DNA of 42,157 nt from a bacterium HR11 (GTDB lineage Bacteria; Acidobacteriota; HRBIN11): NCBI GenBank assembly GCA_002898535.1, contig BEHN01000022.1, positions 1 through 42,157 on the forward strand, written 5' to 3'. Each line of letters starts with the position of its first letter. The stretch's first letter is position 1. Below, in pieces: positions 38,540 to 42,157 of this stretch. The notes under the pieces are model-generated. The model was not told where the DNA came from. It searched no databases and saw nothing but the letters and a program-made list of their open reading frames with translations. Position numbers and translations under genes: made by a program.

Positions 38540-39566
38540 ATGGCAGGTCGAAGCGGTCCTTGAAGATCACGGCCACGGTCGTGTCGAGCGGGTCCGGGAC
38601 GCCCGGACGGGCCTGACGTATGTCCGAACCGTCGGGTCCCGAGACGACCGCTGGAATCCCGAATTCCTGGGGGTCCTCCGAGAAGTCCCCGGCTTCCCGA
38701 CCCTGCTGTATGTAGAGACGGACGGGACGGACCTCGCTGCGGTCGCCCGACCCGTGACGGGCCTGAACCTCTTGGAAATCTGCGGACGCATCCGAATGGT
38801 CGAGGGCTTGGGGTCGGGTGTCCTTTTACCGGTCCCCGTGACGGTCGTCGTCGTACGGGCCATCGTCCGGAGCCTGATGGTCCTCCACCGGCATCGCTAT
38901 GTGTACCGGGCCCTCCATCCCCGATGGGTCGTCGTCGACCCGACGAGTGAGCGGGTCTGGCTGACCCGACCCGGGTGCGTCGCTCCCTTGGGAGATGCCG
39001 CCGGAGACGTGCCGAACGCCGACCCGGCACCCGACGTCGCCGGATGCCTTCACGAGCTGACGCCGCCCGAATGGAAAGTCGGGTCCTATACGCCGGCCTG
39101 GGACGCCTTCGCCGTCGGGGGCCTGATGGCCTTCTGCGTCACGGGCCAGTACCCTCAGCGGATGGACCCGGCAGGCCGGCCTGTGTTTGTTCGTCGGGAG
39201 GTCACGGCCCTCGTCGACGCGGCGGTCGAGCGGCTCCGGACGGCCCAGGCCCCGGAGCTGGGTCCCATCCTGGAGGGAACGCTTCGGGAGGACCCCCAGG
39301 AGCGGGCATCGCTTCCCGTCGTTCACGAACAGATCGTCGGCTTCCTCGTCCGGCACCGTATCAGCGAGACTTGCGTATGGCTGGCCCTGGGTCGCCTCGC
39401 CCCGGTTTCGGGGGTCCCGCCGGCGACCTATGCCCGGGCCTGGCAGTACGTGCGCCACGGCTGGCCCATCCCTCCGACGCCGACCCCCGAGACGTCCGCG
39501 CCGGCCCCATCGGAGGCAGACCTGCGGCCCTCCTGGCGGCAACGACTTCGAGCTCTATTCCCGTGA
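38532..39566 (+). CDS. Degenerate protein-kinase-fold protein (probable pseudokinase)
   Basis: A 344-residue protein overlapping the ATPase gene by 8 nt. The layout follows a Ser/Thr kinase: a hinge-like VARPVTGLNLLEICGRI, SLMVLHRHRYVYRALHPRWVVVD in the position of the catalytic loop (L.H..giVHRDLKP..iLvd), VWLTRPG where DFG is expected, then PPEW and YTPAWDAFAVGGLMAFCVTG like the APE and DVYALGVLLYELLTG helix. The HRD aspartate is replaced (YRA, residues 125-127) and DFG by RPG, and no VAIK lysine is clear. It is probably catalytically dead and a regulator of the secretion ATPase; this is inference. Confidence 0.62.
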   Translation: MFEWQVEAVLEDHGHGRVERVRDARTGLTYVRTVGSRDDRWNPEFLGVLREVPGFPTLLYVETDGTDLAAVARPVTGLNLLEICGRIRMVEGLGSGVLLPVPVTVVVVRAIVRSLMVLHRHRYVYRALHPRWVVVDPTSERVWLTRPGCVAPLGDAAGDVPNADPAPDVAGCLHELTPPEWKVGSYTPAWDAFAVGGLMAFCVTGQYPQRMDPAGRPVFVRREVTALVDAAVERLRTAQAPELGPILEGTLREDPQERASLPVVHEQIVGFLVRHRISETCVWLALGRLAPVSGVPPATYARAWQYVRHGWPIPPTPTPETSAPAPSEADLRPSWRQRLRALFP

Positions 39567-39622
39567 GGTCCCGGGAGACGATCCCCGTATACTTAGGACC
39601 TCGTCTATCCTGGGACCTGAAC

Positions 39623-40864
39623 CTACTCCGTCCGGATGGACTTCCGGAGGCGGGAGACCGTGGCGACCGAGACGGTCACCGAAAATTGTTCCCGCAGAAA
39701 GTCCCGGATCTGCTGGAGACTCATCGAGGGATTCAGCTGAAGGAGCACGCGAAGCTCCTGCCGAATCTCCCGCAGGGGGAGCGGGACGAGCCGCCGTCGG
39801 TTCGGGAGGTAGTCCCAGCCCAGGAGGTACCACAAGGGCTCGATCGTCTGGTCGGGGAGGAGGCAGAGGGCGTGGAGCACGGCGTGGTGCCGCCGGGGCG
39901 GTCGGAAAGCGGCCAGCCGCCGCAGGCCTGTTTGACCCCGCAGGAAGGGACCATTGGCCGTCAGGGCGGCCCGACAGGCTTCCGTCAGGAGTCTCTTTCG
40001 GAGCTGGACCATGACCTGGTAGTGCCGGACCGGCGCCGTCGGGTCCCGGAAACCGGCCTCCGTCAGGAGGATCGTGGCCGTCTCTTGACCGCCCGGCGTG
40101 TGCAGACCCGGCGTGTACACGACGGGCTCCAGCGTGTCCCCGACTTCGACGAGGAGGACGTCCGGCACGATAAATCGGGGGACGGCTATCGAGGCACTTG
40201 GCACCGGTGCCACGGGTCGGGTCCCGTGCTGGCGAAGGGCCGTCTGCAGGAGGGCTCGACGGTCGGGCCGGTGGTCCAGCCAGTCCAGTAGGGCGGCCAG
40301 GACCTTCTCTTCTTGGGTCGCGGCGTCCGGGACCGTCTGGAGGACGGCCGTGATGCGGCCGGCCAGACCTGCCAGGTCGGGCGAGCCGGTCCGGTCTGCC
40401 AGGTAATCGAACATGTGGAGCCAGCCGACGCCGCACGTCGCTTGCAAGCGGCGTCGGGCCCGGGCGACCTCCGGCAGGGGAATCCCCGTCTGGCGGGCCA
40501 GCGTGGCATCGTCTTCCCGAAGGAAACCCTCCGGCGTCAAGAAGGGGAGGAGTTCCAGGGCGAACAGCGTCTCATCGCCCGGCGGGAGTTCGGCCAGACG
40601 CTGACGGCAGGTCTGCACGAGGCCCTCCGGCTCGACGTCCGGGACGTCGCCCTCGATGAAGCACGGCCAGCCGCTCGGGGGTCGAACCCGGACGCCGAGA
40701 GGACTGTAGAGGGCGACGTACTCGAAGAAGTGGGTGACCGGCCCGATGAGCCGGCTCGTGAAGGCCCGCAGGGTCAGACGGACGGCTTGGGGTATCACGG
40801 CGGGCCGGACCGCCGCGCTGGCCTGCACCCGAGGCGACAGCTTGACCTGAAGCCCTAACCGCAT
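39623..40864 (-). CDS. Strongly diverged sigma-54 (RpoN)-like protein
   Basis: A 413-residue protein. The start MRLGLQVKLSPRVQ and following hydrophobic/Gln segment resemble RpoN region I; ELLPFLTPEGFLREDDATLA with GIPLPEVARARRRLQ resembles the core-binding LDEDGYL...LGVS.EEVE.AL..LQ. VPDVLLVEVGD, RKRLLTEACRAALTANGPFL and SLQQIRDFLREQF fit the later core-binding, HTH and C-terminal regions. The RpoN box (ARRTVAKYR) is replaced by SVATVSRLRKSI. It is about 70 residues shorter than typical RpoN. Its ATG lies inside the end of the activator gene. Assignment rests on order of weak motifs plus the coupled sigma-54 activator. Confidence 0.6.
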   Translation of the reverse strand: MRLGLQVKLSPRVQASAAVRPAVIPQAVRLTLRAFTSRLIGPVTHFFEYVALYSPLGVRVRPPSGWPCFIEGDVPDVEPEGLVQTCRQRLAELPPGDETLFALELLPFLTPEGFLREDDATLARQTGIPLPEVARARRRLQATCGVGWLHMFDYLADRTGSPDLAGLAGRITAVLQTVPDAATQEEKVLAALLDWLDHRPDRRALLQTALRQHGTRPVAPVPSASIAVPRFIVPDVLLVEVGDTLEPVVYTPGLHTPGGQETATILLTEAGFRDPTAPVRHYQVMVQLRKRLLTEACRAALTANGPFLRGQTGLRRLAAFRPPRRHHAVLHALCLLPDQTIEPLWYLLGWDYLPNRRRLVPLPLREIRQELRVLLQLNPSMSLQQIRDFLREQFSVTVSVATVSRLRKSIRTE

Positions 40865-42015
40865 CCCAGCGACTCCACCTGCTTGCGGAGGAAGGGGTGG
40901 CGTAGGCTCGAGACCGTGACGGTCGCCTCGGCCGGGACGGTCTCGGCGACGGCATGCAGGAAGTGAATGAGCTGGCGGACGTTACCGGGAAATCGGCATC
41001 CCAGGAGGAACTCATAGAAACCTGCGTCGGCCGTGCGGCCCAGCCGATGGGTCAAGACGTAATGCGTGATGGCGACCACGTCGGCCGGCCGCTCCCGCAG
41101 GGGCGGGCACTCGATATAGAAGTGCATGAGCCGGTACAGGAGGTCCGGCCGGACCCGGCTGAGACGCTCGGCCGACGTGGCGGCGATGAACCGACAGCGC
41201 ACCCGGACGGGTTCGTCCTCCCCCAGGCGCTGGACTTCTCCCCGGTCCACGGCCCGCAGGAGGACGCTCTGATACTCGGCCGGCAGGTCCCCGATCTCGT
41301 CCAAAAACACGATACCGTCCCCGGCGGCGGCCATCACGCCCGGCCGGTCGACGGCCCCCGTGAACGAACCGGCCCGGGCCCCGAAGAGATGAACCGGGAC
41401 GACCTCCGGCGGGAGGCCCGAAATCAGGACGGGGACAAGACGCCGACCGGCCCGACGGGCGATCAGCTTGGCCAGGACTTCTTTACCCGTACCCGTCTCC
41501 CCGACGATCAGGACGGGCGCCGTCGGGTTCGCCACGACGGACCGCTCGATGTACCGCACGACCTGCCGCATCCCGTCGTCGGCGACGACCAGCGTGTCCT
41601 GGGCGTCGATGGGAACGACCGTATAGGCTTGCCGGAGGTCGTCCCCGACGAGGGCGACAGCCTCATCCTCGTCGGCAGGCGGCGGTTCGGGCCGTCGGGC
41701 CGTCAGGCCCGCCAGGAACCCGTTGAGGAAGCTCTCCAGCTCGGCGGCCGAGCGGTCCGACTCCAGATAGACCTGAATGACCTCGTCTTTGTACACGATG
41801 CCGTGAAGAGTCCCCTTCTGGAAGGTCGTCCCGCCACGCCGGGCATTCTGCACGTAGGGGCGGACCTCCCGTTCGTCGGCGACGTTTGAGAGACAGGTCC
41901 CGTCCGGCAGGCGGATCCAGTAACGCCGGACGAAAGAAGTCAGGTCCAGCCCCATGCCCCGTAGCCCCTGGGGAGCATATCCCGGGCTTTCATCGTATCT
42001 TTCGACCCGCCCCAT
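40855..42015 (-). CDS. Sigma-54 interacting AAA+ activator lacking a DNA-binding domain
   Basis: A 386-residue protein. Residues 20-105 are an unrecognised N-terminal domain; residues about 145-385 are the AAA+ core with Walker A GETGTGKE (172-179), the sigma-54 contact loop GSFTGA (216-221, GAFTGA in most), Walker B GIVFLDEI (234-241), PPLRERP (304-310) and FPGNVRQL (342-349). It ends at ESLGCG without a Fis-type helix-turn-helix, so it must act from solution or through partners. GGAGG lies 8 nt upstream of ATG 42015. Its last codons contain the start of the sigma-54-like gene. Confidence 0.88.
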   Translation of the reverse strand: MGRVERYDESPGYAPQGLRGMGLDLTSFVRRYWIRLPDGTCLSNVADEREVRPYVQNARRGGTTFQKGTLHGIVYKDEVIQVYLESDRSAAELESFLNGFLAGLTARRPEPPPADEDEAVALVGDDLRQAYTVVPIDAQDTLVVADDGMRQVVRYIERSVVANPTAPVLIVGETGTGKEVLAKLIARRAGRRLVPVLISGLPPEVVPVHLFGARAGSFTGAVDRPGVMAAAGDGIVFLDEIGDLPAEYQSVLLRAVDRGEVQRLGEDEPVRVRCRFIAATSAERLSRVRPDLLYRLMHFYIECPPLRERPADVVAITHYVLTHRLGRTADAGFYEFLLGCRFPGNVRQLIHFLHAVAETVPAEATVTVSSLRHPFLRKQVESLGCG

Positions 42016-42016
42016 G

Positions 42017-42157
42017 TCAAAGTCCTCCTTGGCCGCTGAGCTCTCTGAGGTCCAGCATGGAGCCCCCCGCCCAGCCGGGCCGGGTGTACGTCCGGCCCGT
42101 CCCGCCGATCTCGACGGCCCCCGCCGCGAGAAACCCGAGGACCACGACGACCGCCGC
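42017..42157 (-). CDS. C-terminal fragment of an unknown membrane-linked protein (runs off window)
   Basis: On the minus strand the last 46 codons of a frame enter from the right edge and stop one base before the activator start. The fragment begins with a hydrophobic AAVVVVLGFLAAGAV and continues with Gly-rich EIGGTGRTYTRPGWAGGS. No family can be assigned. Tight spacing suggests an operon with the activator. Confidence 0.45.
   Translation of the reverse strand, partial: AAVVVVLGFLAAGAVEIGGTGRTYTRPGWAGGSMLDLRELSGQGGL

Overview
The window is high-GC DNA from a Gram-negative bacterium. A complete Tol-Pal set and proteins with outer-membrane style signal peptides support the Gram-negative call. 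Proteins are rich in Arg, Val and Leu and poor in Lys, codon use strongly favours GTC, CGG and ACG, and many starts are GTG; this fits a thermophile, possibly an Acidobacteriota- or Myxococcota-like lineage, but no rRNA is present and the taxonomy is inference only.

Layout. 1-2010: edge-truncated TnpB-like gene, then a minus-strand coaE operon. 2648-7309: ruvB, a coiled-coil PD-(D/E)XK protein, a barrel-like exported protein, an SDR and rsmE. 7520-8563: two minus-strand uncharacterised genes. 8886-12533: an octaheme HAO-family cytochrome c, an internally duplicated 8-helix membrane protein and an NnrS-like protein. 13161-13651: a decayed VapBC fusion. 14206-19919: a nitrogen-oxide/iron type cluster around a cysteine-free Crp/Fnr regulator: ferredoxin, two hemerythrins (one with DUF2249), DUF1858, CopD-like, a second NnrS-like protein and DUF2892. 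20254-25989: a methyltransferase, then TPR-tolQ-tolR-tolA/tonB-tolB-pal. 26132-31728: TerC, an osmoprotectant-type ABC transporter whose substrate-binding protein is fused in front of the permease, and glmS. 32105-42157: an exported TPR protein, a DUF4388 membrane protein, GspF- and GspE-like proteins, a degenerate kinase fold, and, convergent with them, a strongly diverged sigma-54-like protein translationally coupled to a sigma-54 activator ATPase that has no DNA-binding domain.

The spacers are the second main feature. Nearly every intergenic gap holds a hairpin built from degenerate 7- or 8-bp tandem units. The unit differs between loci (ATGAGCC, GGTCTAT, GGGTGTT, GGCGAAT, CTGCCCAT types) but the design is constant: an array, a short loop, then the inverted array. 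Many sit inside MITE-like elements with about 70-bp imperfect terminal inverted repeats that begin TAACAGAGCCGTTCGG, and some element ends supply a gene's stop codon. Further dispersed families are a CGCAGAGG hairpin, a 22-bp REP-like palindrome with compensatory changes, and a TCTCATCAATCC module flanking GGTCTAT arrays.

The strongest candidates for an undescribed system are (i) the HAO-like / duplicated membrane protein / NnrS-like operon next to hemerythrin and Crp-Fnr genes, (ii) the secretion-ATPase / pseudokinase / divergent sigma-54 locus, and (iii) the array-hairpin transposable elements. No tRNA, rRNA or CRISPR array was seen.
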